Source: Streptomyces aureoverticillatus | GTDB taxonomy: Bacteria; Actinomycetota; Actinomycetes; Streptomycetales; Streptomycetaceae | NCBI RefSeq assembly: GCF_014649395.1 | Contig: NZ_BMSY01000005.1 | Span: 124,001-188,000, forward strand | Direction: 5' to 3' | Length of the DNA stretch: 64,000 nt | Shown: positions 52,336 to 63,118 of the stretch, piece by piece | Layout: each line of letters starts with the position of its first letter | Position numbering within the stretch: the stretch's first letter is position 1 | The notes under the pieces: model-generated | Database searches by the model: none | What the model saw: the letters and a program-made list of their open reading frames with translations, nothing else | What the model was told of the DNA's origin: nothing | Translations under genes and position numbers: made by a program

Positions 52336-52394
52336 GCGTCGTCGTCCACCAAGGGCTCCCGGGGCCGGGTCCGCTGAAGTGCCCCGGTCCACAG

Positions 52395-52429
52395 AAGGGC
52401 TCCCGCACGTCGACCGTGCGGGAGCCCTT
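52395..52429. terminator. Bidirectional terminator between pgl and pgi
   Basis: Perfect 15-nt arms AAGGGCTCCCGCACG and CGTGCGGGAGCCCTT enclose TCGAC. It is 60 nt after the pgl stop and 26 nt before the convergent pgi stop. Confidence 0.85.
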
Positions 52430-52454
52430 CGGCGTTGGACGGGCTAAAACGGGC

Positions 52455-54107
52455 TCAGCGCCCGCGCAGCTCCCGGTACTTCGCGACCAGCGCCGTCGTC
52501 GACGGGTCCAGGCCCGGCACGTCCGCGCCCTCCGTCAGGGCGGGCTCGACGCGCTTGGCGAGGACCTTGCCGAGCTCGACGCCCCACTGGTCGAAGGAGT
52601 CGATGTTCCAGATGGCGCCCTGGACGAACACCTTGTGTTCGTAGAGCGCGATGAGCTGGCCCAGGACCGAGGGGGTCAGCTCGCTCGCGAGGATCGTCGT
52701 CGTCGGGTGGTTCCCCTGGAACGTCTTGTGCGGCACCAGCTCCTCCGGCACGCCCTCCGCCCGGACCTCGTCGGGCGTCTTGCCGAAGGCCAGCGCCTGC
52801 GTCTGCGCGAAGAAGTTGGCCATCAGCAGGTCGTGCTGCGCGACCAGGCCGGGGCGCAGGTCGTCGACCGGCTTGGCGAAGCCGATGAAGTCCGCCGGGA
52901 TGAGCTTCGTGCCCTGGTGGATGAGCTGGTAGTACGCGTGCTGCCCGTTCGTGCCCGGCGTGCCCCACACCACCGGGCCGGTCCCCCACTCCACCCGGTC
53001 GCCCGCGCGGTCCACGGACTTGCCGTTGGACTCCATGTCCAACTGCTGGAGATACGCGGTGAACTTGGACAGGTAGTGCGAGTACGGCAGGACCGCGTGC
53101 GACTGCGCGTCGTGGAAGTTGCCGTACCAGACGCCGAGCAGGCCGAGCAGCAGCGGCACGTTGGACTCGGCGGGCGCGGTGCGGAAGTGCTCGTCGACGA
53201 GGTGGAAACCGGCGAGCATCTCGCGGAAGCGGTCCGGGCCGATGGCGATCATCAGGGAGAGGCCGATCGCCGAGTCGTACGAGTAGCGACCGCCGACCCA
53301 GTCCCAGAACTCGAACATGTTGGCCGTGTCGATGCCGAAGTCGGACACCTTCTGGGTGTTCGTCGACAACGCCACGAAGTGCTTGGCGACCGCGCTCTCG
53401 TCGGCCTGCAACTCGGTCAGCAGCCAGTTCCGCGCGGACGTGGCGTTCGTGATCGTCTCGATCGTCGTGAACGTCTTGGAGGCGATGATGAACAGCGTCT
53501 CCGCCGCGTCCAGGTCCCGGATCGCCTCGTGCAGGTCGGCGCCGTCCACGTTCGACACGAAGCGGACGGTCAGGTCGCGGTCGGTGAAGGAGCGCAGCGC
53601 CTCGTACGCCATGGCCGGGCCGAGGTCCGAGCCGCCGATGCCGACGTTGACGACGTTCTTGATGCGCTTGCCGGTGTGGCCGGTCCACTCGCCGGAGCGG
53701 ATCCTGTCGGCGAAGGCGGACATCTTGTCGAGCACGGCGTGCACGCCCGGCACCACGTTCTCGCCGTCGACCTCGACGACGGCGCCCGCCGGTGCGCGCA
53801 GCGCGGTGTGCAGCACCGCGCGGTCCTCGGTGGTGTTGATCTTCTCGCCGCGGAACATGGCGTCACGCAGGCCGAAGACGTCCGTCGCCGCCGCGAGGTC
53901 CCGCAGCAGCGCGAGGGTCTCGTCCGTCACCAGGTGCTTGGAGTAGTCGATGTGCAGGTCGCCGACCTGGAGGGTGTACCCGGTGCCGCGCGCCGGATCC
54001 GCGTCGAACAGCTCCCGCAGCCGCACCTCCCCGAGCTGCTCCTTGTGCTTGGCCAGCGCCGTCCATTCGGCCGTCTGAGTCAGCTTGGTGCGGCCTTCTG
54101 CGTTCAT
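52455..54107 (-). CDS. pgi: Glucose-6-phosphate isomerase
   Basis: A 550-aa phosphoglucose isomerase linking glycolysis with the pentose phosphate pathway. Signatures: NVGIGGSDLGPAMAYEAL, FIIASKTFTTIET, VGGRYSYDSAIGLSL, and the C-terminal GAIWNIDSFDQWGVELGKVLAKR with the active-site Lys; GTPGTNGQHAYYQLIHQG has the catalytic His. ATG 54107 (MNAEGRTKL) is chosen; the frame extends 63 nt upstream without a better start. It is convergent with pgl and 72 nt downstream of the MFS gene on the same strand. Confidence 0.97.
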   Translation of the reverse strand: MNAEGRTKLTQTAEWTALAKHKEQLGEVRLRELFDADPARGTGYTLQVGDLHIDYSKHLVTDETLALLRDLAAATDVFGLRDAMFRGEKINTTEDRAVLHTALRAPAGAVVEVDGENVVPGVHAVLDKMSAFADRIRSGEWTGHTGKRIKNVVNVGIGGSDLGPAMAYEALRSFTDRDLTVRFVSNVDGADLHEAIRDLDAAETLFIIASKTFTTIETITNATSARNWLLTELQADESAVAKHFVALSTNTQKVSDFGIDTANMFEFWDWVGGRYSYDSAIGLSLMIAIGPDRFREMLAGFHLVDEHFRTAPAESNVPLLLGLLGVWYGNFHDAQSHAVLPYSHYLSKFTAYLQQLDMESNGKSVDRAGDRVEWGTGPVVWGTPGTNGQHAYYQLIHQGTKLIPADFIGFAKPVDDLRPGLVAQHDLLMANFFAQTQALAFGKTPDEVRAEGVPEELVPHKTFQGNHPTTTILASELTPSVLGQLIALYEHKVFVQGAIWNIDSFDQWGVELGKVLAKRVEPALTEGADVPGLDPSTTALVAKYRELRGR

Positions 54108-54179
54108 CTCGGACTTCAGCCTCTCTCGTACAACCTGAGTACCGTTGCGTTCGCCCCGCTGCCCTCCCAACCTAATTGA

Positions 54180-55436
54180 TCAGCGAGCGGTTTGAGTTGT
54201 CTGTCCGCTGTCGGCCGACTTAAGGGCGGGTGTGAGGGCGATGACCGAGAGCGCGAACAGGGCGGCGGCGAGCAGCATGGGCGTGTTGGGGCCCCACAGC
54301 GCGGCCACGGCCCCGCCGAGGACGGCTCCGAGCGGCGCCCCGGCGACCGCCAGGGTCCGGAACGCCGAGCTGACGCGGCCCAGCGTGGCGGCGGGCGGCC
54401 GCTCCTGCATGAGCGTGTGGGTGCTCACGTTCCACACCATCCCCATGGCTCCGAACACCGCCATGCTCACGACCAGCGCCCCGACGTCGCGGAAGGTGCC
54501 CATCGCCACCAGCGCGGCGACCTGGGCCGTGCCGGCGGCGAGCACGCTCCGGACGCGTCCGACCCGGCGCGCGAGCCACCCGGCGAGCGCACCGCCCGCG
54601 AGACTCCCGGCCGCGTACGCCGTTATGGCCGCCGCGTACCCCCCGCTGCCGGCGTCCAGCCAGCGGGTGACGAGGACGACGAGGGTGGCGAGGAGCGCGC
54701 CTATGCCGACGTTGCCCAGCGCGGTCGCCGCGCACAGGCGCCGCAGCACCCGGTCCCGCCACAGGACCCGCAGGCCGTGCGCGATGTCGGACCGCAGGGT
54801 GGCGCCCGCGGGTCTCGGCGGGTGCTCGGGCACCGGCATCCGCAGGGAGGCCACGAGTGCGGCGGCCACCAGATACGTCGCCGCGTCGACCGCGTATGGA
54901 AGGCCGGGGGCCGTGGCTATCAGGAAGGGCACGACGGGCGCGGCGAGGAGGCCGCCGGCGAACTGCTGGCCGGTGAGCAGCCGCGCGTTCGCGCTGCCCA
55001 GCGTCGCGCGGTCCACGAGGGCGGGCAGCAGGGCCGTGGCGGCGTTGTCGAACAGGGTCTGGAGCGTCGTGAGCAGCAGGGCCAGCGCGATGAGCAGGCC
55101 GATCGAGGCGTGGCCGAGCGCCACGGCGAGGGCGAAGCCCGCCACGAGCAGGCCGCGCGCCACGTCCACCGTCCACATGGCGCGCCGCTGGTCCACGCGG
55201 TCGGCGACGGCCCCGCCGACGAGGCCGAAGACGAGCCAGGGCAGATGGCCGCAGGCGGTGACCGACGCGATGAGCAGCGGGTCGTCGGTGAGCGAGGCGG
55301 CGAGCAGCGGCAGTGCGGCCTTGCGCAGCGAGTCCCCGAAGCTGGAGAGCACCGCGGCGCTCCACAGCCGTCCGAACCCGCCGCGCCAGCCGACGCTCCG
55401 CGCGCCGCTGCCCGCCGTCTCGACCGCAGTCGTCAC
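54180..55436 (-). CDS. MFS transporter (macrolide-efflux/MFS_3 type)
   Basis: A 418-aa major-facilitator protein with about twelve helices. Motif A-like sequence GLVGGAVADRVDQRRAMWTVD follows TM2, and LARRVGRVRSVL is the mid-loop equivalent. DNAATALLPALVDRATLGSANARLLTGQQFAGGLLA is characteristic of the MFS_3/enterobactin-exporter-like group. GTG 55436 has GGGGGAG upstream. It is placed between rbpA and pgi in a block of core genes, where its job is unclear; efflux of an unknown compound is likely. Confidence 0.88.
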   Translation of the reverse strand: MTTAVETAGSGARSVGWRGGFGRLWSAAVLSSFGDSLRKAALPLLAASLTDDPLLIASVTACGHLPWLVFGLVGGAVADRVDQRRAMWTVDVARGLLVAGFALAVALGHASIGLLIALALLLTTLQTLFDNAATALLPALVDRATLGSANARLLTGQQFAGGLLAAPVVPFLIATAPGLPYAVDAATYLVAAALVASLRMPVPEHPPRPAGATLRSDIAHGLRVLWRDRVLRRLCAATALGNVGIGALLATLVVLVTRWLDAGSGGYAAAITAYAAGSLAGGALAGWLARRVGRVRSVLAAGTAQVAALVAMGTFRDVGALVVSMAVFGAMGMVWNVSTHTLMQERPPAATLGRVSSAFRTLAVAGAPLGAVLGGAVAALWGPNTPMLLAAALFALSVIALTPALKSADSGQTTQTAR

Positions 55437-55623
55437 AACTCCCCCTCCCCGCCCCAGGGTTCACCGTCCGGCCCGGCGGTTTCCCGAGCCACGATCAACC
55501 GTAGAGGTCACCACTGACAATGCGCCGGGCAGGCCGCTGACCAGGTGGTTCGCGGGACGGTTCGATTCCCGTCGTCCGGATGGGGGACTCGCCTCCGGCC
55601 ACGGGGAGGGGAGAGATACAGCT

Positions 55624-55653
55624 CCGGCCGGGCACCTGTCGGTGTCCGGCCGG
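55624..55653. terminator. Hairpin downstream of rbpA
   Basis: CCGGCCGGGCACC pairs with GGTGTCCGGCCGG (one G-T pair) around TGTC. It lies 10 nt beyond the rbpA stop on the minus strand, as expected for its terminator. Confidence 0.75.
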
Positions 55654-55663
55654 TTCTCAAGTC

Positions 55664-55999
55664 CTAGATCTCGCCGCGCAGTTTGGCGAGCGCCTCCGCG
55701 AGGATGGCCTCGCCGTCCGCGTCGCTGCGCCGCTCGCGGACGTACGCGAGATGCGTCTTGTACGGCTCGGTGCGCGGCGGGTCCGGGGGGTTGTCCCGGT
55801 CCTGGCCTGCCGGAAAGCCGCAGCGGGGGCAGTCCCAGGTGTCGGGGACCTGCGCGTCGCTGGCGAAGCTGGGCTGCGTCTCGTGCCCGTTGGAGCACCA
55901 GAAGGAGATGCGCAGTCGCGGCGCGGACTCGCCGCGCTCGGCCTCGCCCATCGGCCCCGCCCCGACCCGGCTACCTCGGATCGCGTTGCCACTTGCCAC
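55664..55999 (-). CDS. rbpA: RbpA, RNA polymerase-binding protein
   Basis: A 111-aa actinobacterial transcription factor that binds RNA polymerase and principal sigma factors and stabilises open complexes. Order: basic N-terminal tail and core-binding part, zinc site C35/H39/C57/C60 (FWCSNGHE, WDCPRCG), then the basic linker and sigma-interaction domain RTEPYKTHLAYVRERRSDADGEAILAEALAKLR. The upstream 250-nt gap to secG presumably holds its promoter; no sigma-R-type GGAAT/GTT pair was recognised by eye. Confidence 0.95.
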   Translation of the reverse strand: MASGNAIRGSRVGAGPMGEAERGESAPRLRISFWCSNGHETQPSFASDAQVPDTWDCPRCGFPAGQDRDNPPDPPRTEPYKTHLAYVRERRSDADGEAILAEALAKLRGEI

Positions 56000-56249
56000 G
56001 GTCGTAACTCCCTGCGTGATGGTGCTGCCTGTGTCGAACGGCGGCTGCGCCGCGGGGTCGACTGCCGGCTCCGCTGCGGGTGCCTCAGTCTACGTAAGGC
56101 CCAACGCGCGTCCAGTGTTGGGAGTTACACCCCACCCCGACACGCAAGCCCCATGATAAGCCGCGCACGGGGGCGCGTACTGAACATGGGGCTATGAGCG
56201 GGACAGCGAACCAAACCGCCACCGATAGGCAAGCGGCACGCGACTGCTG

Positions 56250-56486
56250 TCAGTTGTTGACCTTCATCAGGATGCCGAGCACGACAATGGTCGCGAACCA
56301 CAGCAGACCGACCACGACGGTGATGCGGTCCAGGTTGCGCTCGGCGACCGAGGAGCCGCCGACGGACGACTGCATTCCGCCACCGAACATGTCGGAAAGG
56401 CCGCCGCCCTTGCCCTTGTGCATCAGCACCAGCAGCATCAGCAACAGGCTGAAGACGATCAGGGCGATCGAGAACCCCATAACCAC
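56250..56486 (-). CDS. secG: SecG preprotein translocase subunit
   Basis: A 78-aa two-helix membrane protein of SecYEG. Helix 1 GFSIALIVFSLLLMLLVLMHKGKGGGLSDMFGGG and helix 2 LDRITVVVGLLWFATIVVLGILM with the linking SSVGGSSVAERN region are typical. GTG 56486 or ATG 56480 may start it; GAGGAAG is upstream. It lies downstream of tpiA, a conserved neighbour in Gram-positive genomes. Confidence 0.95.
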   Translation of the reverse strand: MVMGFSIALIVFSLLLMLLVLMHKGKGGGLSDMFGGGMQSSVGGSSVAERNLDRITVVVGLLWFATIVVLGILMKVNN

Positions 56487-56622
56487 GGCTGGACCAACTT
56501 CCTCGGATCTGAATCGACGACGGGGCCCGAAGTCGCTTTCGTGAGCGGAACAGCTCAGAACGCGAGCCTCGGACCCCGCAAGGGTACGACGTATCGCCGC
56601 TAGCGCATACTCACTGGTCGCG

Positions 56623-57408
<786 letters not shown>

Positions 57409-57415
57409 GAGGGGG

Positions 57416-58627
57416 TCAGTTCTCCAGTGCGGCGAGGCCGGGGAGCGTCTTGCCCTCGAGGTATTCGAGGGAGGCGCCGCCACCGGTCGAGATGTGGCCG
57501 AATGCGTTCTCGTCGAAGCCCAGGATGCGCACGGCCGCGGCGGAGTCGCCGCCGCCGACGACCGTGAAGGCCGACGAGTCCAGAAGCGCCTGGGCGACCG
57601 CCTTGGTGCCCTCGGCGTAGTCGGGGTGCTCGAAGACGCCCATGGGGCCGTTCCAGAAGACGGTGGCGGCGTCGGCGAGCTTCGAGGCGTAGAGCTTACG
57701 GGTCTCCGGGCCGATGTCGAGGCCCTCCTGGTCGGCCGGGATGGCGTCGGCGGCGACCGTGGTCGGGTGGGCCGGGGCCTTCGTCTTCAGGTCCGGGAAC
57801 TCGGCGGAGACCAGGACGTCGACGGGCAGGACGAACTCGACGCCGCGCTCCTCCGCGCGCTTCAAGTAGCCCTGCACGGCCGGGATCTGGTCCTCCTGGA
57901 GGAGGGAGATGCCGACCTCGTGGCCCTGCGCCTTCAGGAAGGTGTAGGCCATGCCGCCGCCGATGAGGATGCGGTCGGCCTTCTCCAGGAGGTGCTCGAT
58001 GACGCCGAGCTTGTCGGAGACCTTGGCGCCGCCGAGGACGACGGCGTACGGCCGCTTGACGTCCTCGGTGAGCTTCTTCAGGACGCCGACCTCGGTGGCG
58101 ATGAGGTAGCCCGCGTAGTGCGGCAGCTTGCCCGGCAGGTCGTACACGGAGGCGTGCTTGCGGTGCACGGCGCCGAAACCGTCGCCTACGTAGACATCGG
58201 CCAGGGCCGCGAGCTGATCGGCGAAGGCGCCGCGCTCGGCGTCGTCCTTGGAGGTCTCGCCGGCGTTGAAGCGCAGGTTCTCGACGACGGCGACCTGGCC
58301 GTCGGTGAGGGCGGCGACGATGGCCGTGGCCGACTCGCCGACCGTGTCGGTGGCGAACCGCACGTCCGTGCCGAGGAGTTCACCGATCCGCTTCGCGGCC
58401 GGGGCCAGCGAGAACGCCGGGTCCGGGGCGCCCTTGGGGCGGCCCAGGTGCGAGGCGACGACCACGCGGGCGCCCGCGTCGGCGAGCGCCTTGACGGTGG
58501 GCAGGACCGCGCGGATGCGGCCGTCGTCGGTGATGGTGGTGCCGTCGAGCGGCACGTTGAGGTCGGCGCGGACGAAGACCCGCTTGCCTGCGACACCGTC
58601 GGCGAGAAGTTCGTCGATCGTCTTCAT
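57416..58627 (-). CDS. pgk: Phosphoglycerate kinase
   Basis: A 403-aa glycolytic kinase making ATP from 1,3-bisphosphoglycerate. The N-domain has VFVRADLNVPLDG and SHLGRPKGAPDP, the nucleotide domain LGGAKVSDKLGVI and the C-terminal VVGGGDSAAAV loop with FGHISTGGGASLEYLEGKTLPG. ATG 58627 (MKTIDELLADG) has GGAGT about 9 nt upstream; 14 further upstream codons are open but unlike the family. Confidence 0.97.
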   Translation of the reverse strand: MKTIDELLADGVAGKRVFVRADLNVPLDGTTITDDGRIRAVLPTVKALADAGARVVVASHLGRPKGAPDPAFSLAPAAKRIGELLGTDVRFATDTVGESATAIVAALTDGQVAVVENLRFNAGETSKDDAERGAFADQLAALADVYVGDGFGAVHRKHASVYDLPGKLPHYAGYLIATEVGVLKKLTEDVKRPYAVVLGGAKVSDKLGVIEHLLEKADRILIGGGMAYTFLKAQGHEVGISLLQEDQIPAVQGYLKRAEERGVEFVLPVDVLVSAEFPDLKTKAPAHPTTVAADAIPADQEGLDIGPETRKLYASKLADAATVFWNGPMGVFEHPDYAEGTKAVAQALLDSSAFTVVGGGDSAAAVRILGFDENAFGHISTGGGASLEYLEGKTLPGLAALEN

Positions 58628-58674
58628 GAAATAGGACTCCGTGACTGGGACTTCTTGAGGGGTGCTCACGCGCG

Positions 58675-58716
58675 ACAGGGTCCGAACCGCGCGGCGCTGC
58701 GCTGTCCGGACCCTGT
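58675..58716. other. Hairpin in gap-pgk intercistronic region
   Basis: ACAGGGTCCG (58675-58684) is perfectly complementary to CGGACCCTGT (58707-58716), with a 22-nt GC-rich loop that can itself fold. It lies in the 127-nt gap between gap and pgk. It may attenuate transcription or stabilise the processed gap message, giving higher gap than pgk levels; that is inference. Confidence 0.6.
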
Positions 58717-58754
58717 GCTCACATCGAGATGCCTGGCTCTGAGACGCTGACCGC

Positions 58755-59765
<1,011 letters not shown>

Positions 59766-59894
59766 GAACCGATCTCCTCGTTGGTACGCCGGTCTGAGAC
59801 GCCGGCGAGTTGTATGGGATGTCCCCGACCGCCTCCGACCCTACCTCTCTGACGGCGCCGAGGTGACATCGAGAGGGACCGATATGCGGCCTGA

Positions 59895-59926
59895 TGGCCC
59901 GTACCCCCGAGTAGGGGTACGGGCCA
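59895..59926. terminator. Terminator of the M14 carboxypeptidase gene
   Basis: Perfect 13-nt arms TGGCCCGTACCCC and GGGGTACGGGCCA enclose CGAGTA, 29 nt beyond the peptidase stop on the minus strand. It separates that gene from the gap promoter region. Confidence 0.82.
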
Positions 59927-59954
59927 CCGGGACCTGGGCCGTGATTACGCAGCG

Positions 59955-62918
59955 TCAGCTGCGCAGATGTGCCAGGGCGGCGCCCATAAGAGCGGCCCTG
60001 TCGGCCTTTCCGGGCACCTGCTCGAACCCGAAGCCGAGCAGCACGCTGTCACGCGCTGTGACCGCCGCGTGGGACCGGTAGAGCTCCCCGGTCCGCGCCC
60101 AGTCACCTGTGATGTTGGCGCTTCCGGCCGGGGCCGGCGCGACGCTCCAGGAGCCGAGCGAGGACTCGAATCCCTCGGTCTGTGTCGCGTTGCCGCCGAC
60201 GACCAGCTGGGCGTTGTCGGCGAAGAAGCCGCGCCCGCCGTCGGAGGAATCGGTGACCGAGCTGAGCGACACCTCGACCTTCTTGCCGGCGTAGGCACTG
60301 AGGTCGAAGGCGACCTGCTTCCAGCCGCCGGACGAGCCGGTGAAGCTGTTCCAGGCGCCGCTGCTGCCGCTCGCCGTGCAGCCTGCCGCGTCGCGCGTCA
60401 GGTAGTGGCGCAGGAACGGGTGGGCGTTGATGAAGAAGCCGGCCGCGCACTGGGTGGGCACGGTCGCGGACGAGGCGCCGTTCCGGTCCGGCAGCGTGGT
60501 CCAGTCGTCGGCGCCCGCGGTGTGCGCTTCGAGGAGCCCGTGGTCGAAGCCGGACTCCAGGCTCCAGTTCAGCGCGAGGCGCAGCTCCGGCTTGTCGGCG
60601 GCCGACACACCGGTCAGGTCCAAGGTGCGGGTGAGCCGCTTGAAGTCCCGGTCGGCGTGTGTCGCGGACGCCATGCCCTGGCCCGCGAACGGTGCGTACG
60701 GGTTGGCGAGGCCGGGGTAGGAGCCCGCCGCCGCGCTCTTGAACTGCGGGAACTGCTTGGCGGGCAGGCTGTCGGAGGTGACGGTGAAGCGGCCCGCCTT
60801 GTCGAGCGGGTTGCCGTCGGCGGCGCCGAGCGGGCCCTCGGCCCCGGCGAGCGCGCCGCTGCCCTTGAAGCTCTGCGCGCCGGGCGCGGAGAGCCGTTCG
60901 TAGGCGCCCAGGTAGTACTGCCCGAAGTCGTCGGTGAGCGCCTCGCCGAGGTCCACGTCACCGCCCGCGCGCTCACCGGACTCGATGAGCTTGCCGCCCT
61001 CGTTGAGGTAGGCGCGCAGAGCGAGCTGGGTGGGCGCGCCGGGCACGGGGTCGCCCGTGTAGTGCACGACCGCGGAGAAGTGCGACAGGACGCCCAGGGG
61101 GTGCGGAGCGCCCCGCTCGGCGACGTCCCAGACGGCGACCGAACGGCCGTTGGCCTTCAGGGAATCGACATACTTCTGGGCCTGCGCGGCCGTCGCGCCC
61201 TCCTCGGCGACGACGAGCGTGCTCGCCTTGGGGCGTTCGGCGACGGTGTACGTGAAGTGCTCGCTCTCGGTGCGGCCCTTCTTGGTGCGACCGGTGAACC
61301 ACACCTCGACCTCGTCGCCCACGCGCGCGTGCTCGACGTCGGCGCGGTACTGGTCGAAGTGGAGGTTGTCCTCGCCGCCGTAGGTCTCGCCGCCCTTCCA
61401 GGACTTCAGCCGCTCGTCGTGCGTACGGCCGCCGTTGATCCGGTAGTTGAGCTCCTTGCCGCGCACCGACTTGCGGGCGGTGACGGCGACTTCCTGGTCC
61501 TTGCCGCGCGCGTACGACGTACGGAAGGAGTCGGGCGTGAAGTCGGGGGCCTCGATGCCGGTGACGGAGACCGGCCGGTCGGGGTGGAGAGCGGTCTCGG
61601 CGACGGCGAGCGCGAAGGGCACGTTCTTCGCGAACTCCTGCTGGATCAGCTTCTCGTCGTCGGGGAAGGTGAAGATGGACGCGCAGTCCTGGGGCCGCCA
61701 GGCGTCGTCGGGGTCGACGTTCGAGGCGGTCTGGCAGGTGGACATCTCCGGCGTGAACATCGCGATGCCGTTGACGTTGCCCGCGTGGCCGTCGGCCTCG
61801 CCGTTGGTGGTGTAGAGCTCGGAGGAGACCTGCGGGTGGTAGCCCGGGACCGCGGGCTTCTCGGGGGTGCCGGCGAGGGCCTTGTAGAGCAGGTCGTCCG
61901 GGGTCGGTGTGGCGACCTGCCAGCCCACTCCGTAGAGGATCAGTTCGGCCGCGGAGTGGTAGTTGATGCCGTACCTGAAGCCGATGCGCTTCTGGAAGCG
62001 GTCGATCGCCTTCGTCTCGGGCTCGGACATGGGGCCGGTGCCGCGGTAGGTCTCCGAGGACGCGTTCGGGGACGACCCCTCGTTGTCGTAGCCCCACTTG
62101 TACGAGAAGTTGCGGTTGAGGTCGACGCCGTCGCCCGCGGCGGTCCTGCCGTCGCCGTCGACGTCGCGGAGGTTCTTGCGCCACTGGCGCTCGCCGCCGG
62201 CGGCGTGCGTGAAGTCGTAGCCGTCGGGGTTGGCGGAGAGCACGAACCACAGCTCGGTGGAGTCCACGAGCCTGGTGACGCGCTTGTCCTTGCCGTAGTT
62301 GTCGAGGTAGTGGTGCATCAGGCGGCGGGTCATCTCGGGGGTGATCCACTCGCGGGCGTGCTGGTTGGACATGTAGAGCGTGGCGGGCTTGGAGCCGTCC
62401 TTGGACTTCTTGGCGCCCTTGGAGAGCTTCAGCGCGAGGATGTCCTTGCCCTGGATGGTCTTGCCGATGGACACGACCTTGGTGAGGCCCGGGTGGGCGG
62501 CGGCGGTCTTGACGATCTCCTCCTGGAGTCCGCCCTTTCCGCTGTACGGCCGGTAGACGCCGTCGCCCGCGGTCTCGACCCTCTTCGCGGCGGCCGCGGA
62601 CACCTTGTGCTCGCTGAGGTCGATGCCCTGGCGCTCGATCGCCTTGGCCTGGCGCTCGGTCAGATACAGCTCGACGCGGCCGGTGCCGCGCTCGGGTGCC
62701 TGGCCGGCGAGTTCGTGGGCGTCCTGGCCCGCCTTGACCAGGGTCGGGATCTGCTCCTTGGTGACATCGGCCCGGTAGACCTTCACGGCCGCCGCGTCGT
62801 CGGCGGCGGCCGTGGCCTTCGCCGATCCGCTCGCCTGGGCGTGCGGTGCGGCGGCGAGTCCGCCGACGAGCAGTGCGCCGGCGGCGAGGATCGATCTCGC
62901 GCGCGCTCTTCGTCTCAT
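59955..62918 (-). CDS. Large secreted M14-family zinc carboxypeptidase
   Basis: A 987-aa extracellular metallopeptidase. ATG 62918 (MRRRARARSI) has AGGGGGG just upstream and gives a Sec signal ending PHAQA-S near residue 29; an ATG 54 nt earlier is weaker. After a propeptide-like region (about 40-120) the M14 domain has zinc ligands H187 and E190 (SNQHAREWITPE) and H321 (GINYHSAAEL), and general base E392 (FTPEMST). A long C-terminal region (about 440-987) has Ig-like and beta-rich segments, including SLESGFDHGLLEAHTAG and DSSDGGRGFFADNAQLVVGG that look like immune-inhibitor-A/MAM-type jelly rolls. It probably degrades extracellular protein during growth on complex substrates. Confidence 0.92.
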   Translation of the reverse strand: MRRRARARSILAAGALLVGGLAAAPHAQASGSAKATAAADDAAAVKVYRADVTKEQIPTLVKAGQDAHELAGQAPERGTGRVELYLTERQAKAIERQGIDLSEHKVSAAAAKRVETAGDGVYRPYSGKGGLQEEIVKTAAAHPGLTKVVSIGKTIQGKDILALKLSKGAKKSKDGSKPATLYMSNQHAREWITPEMTRRLMHHYLDNYGKDKRVTRLVDSTELWFVLSANPDGYDFTHAAGGERQWRKNLRDVDGDGRTAAGDGVDLNRNFSYKWGYDNEGSSPNASSETYRGTGPMSEPETKAIDRFQKRIGFRYGINYHSAAELILYGVGWQVATPTPDDLLYKALAGTPEKPAVPGYHPQVSSELYTTNGEADGHAGNVNGIAMFTPEMSTCQTASNVDPDDAWRPQDCASIFTFPDDEKLIQQEFAKNVPFALAVAETALHPDRPVSVTGIEAPDFTPDSFRTSYARGKDQEVAVTARKSVRGKELNYRINGGRTHDERLKSWKGGETYGGEDNLHFDQYRADVEHARVGDEVEVWFTGRTKKGRTESEHFTYTVAERPKASTLVVAEEGATAAQAQKYVDSLKANGRSVAVWDVAERGAPHPLGVLSHFSAVVHYTGDPVPGAPTQLALRAYLNEGGKLIESGERAGGDVDLGEALTDDFGQYYLGAYERLSAPGAQSFKGSGALAGAEGPLGAADGNPLDKAGRFTVTSDSLPAKQFPQFKSAAAGSYPGLANPYAPFAGQGMASATHADRDFKRLTRTLDLTGVSAADKPELRLALNWSLESGFDHGLLEAHTAGADDWTTLPDRNGASSATVPTQCAAGFFINAHPFLRHYLTRDAAGCTASGSSGAWNSFTGSSGGWKQVAFDLSAYAGKKVEVSLSSVTDSSDGGRGFFADNAQLVVGGNATQTEGFESSLGSWSVAPAPAGSANITGDWARTGELYRSHAAVTARDSVLLGFGFEQVPGKADRAALMGAALAHLRS

Positions 62919-63065
62919 GAGCCCCCCTTGCAGTTGTCCGGCACGTTTGTGCGCGAACGCCAGGCTCGTCACGCTTCATGATCATGTCAATAAGGCGGTG
63001 ACGGGTTCACCGGACGGGCGCCCCGGCTCGTCGACCGGGCCGCCCCGGCCGCCCCGGGGCATGAA

Positions 63066-63101
63066 GAAGCCGCCGGTGCCCCAGGGGGCGCCGACGGCTT
63101 C
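63066..63101. terminator. Hairpin downstream of whiA
   Basis: GAAGCCG with inner GGTGCCCC pairs imperfectly with GGGCGCC and CGGCTTC. It lies 18 nt after the whiA stop on the minus strand and before the peptidase promoter. Confidence 0.65.
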
Positions 63102-63118
63102 GGGAGTCCGGGGGCGGG

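Noticed and set aside
55545..55580. T-arm-like sequence (GGTTCGATTCCCG) suggesting a tRNA
   Set aside because: The five bases flanking the TTCGATT loop do not pair (two mismatches), there is no acceptor stem partner for GTCGTCC about 70 nt upstream, and no anticodon arm.
59967..62981. A 1004-codon open frame antisense to the M14 peptidase
   Set aside because: High third-position GC keeps the complementary frame open; its composition is Gly/Val/Arg/Leu-rich without domains, and the sense gene has signal peptide and catalytic residues.
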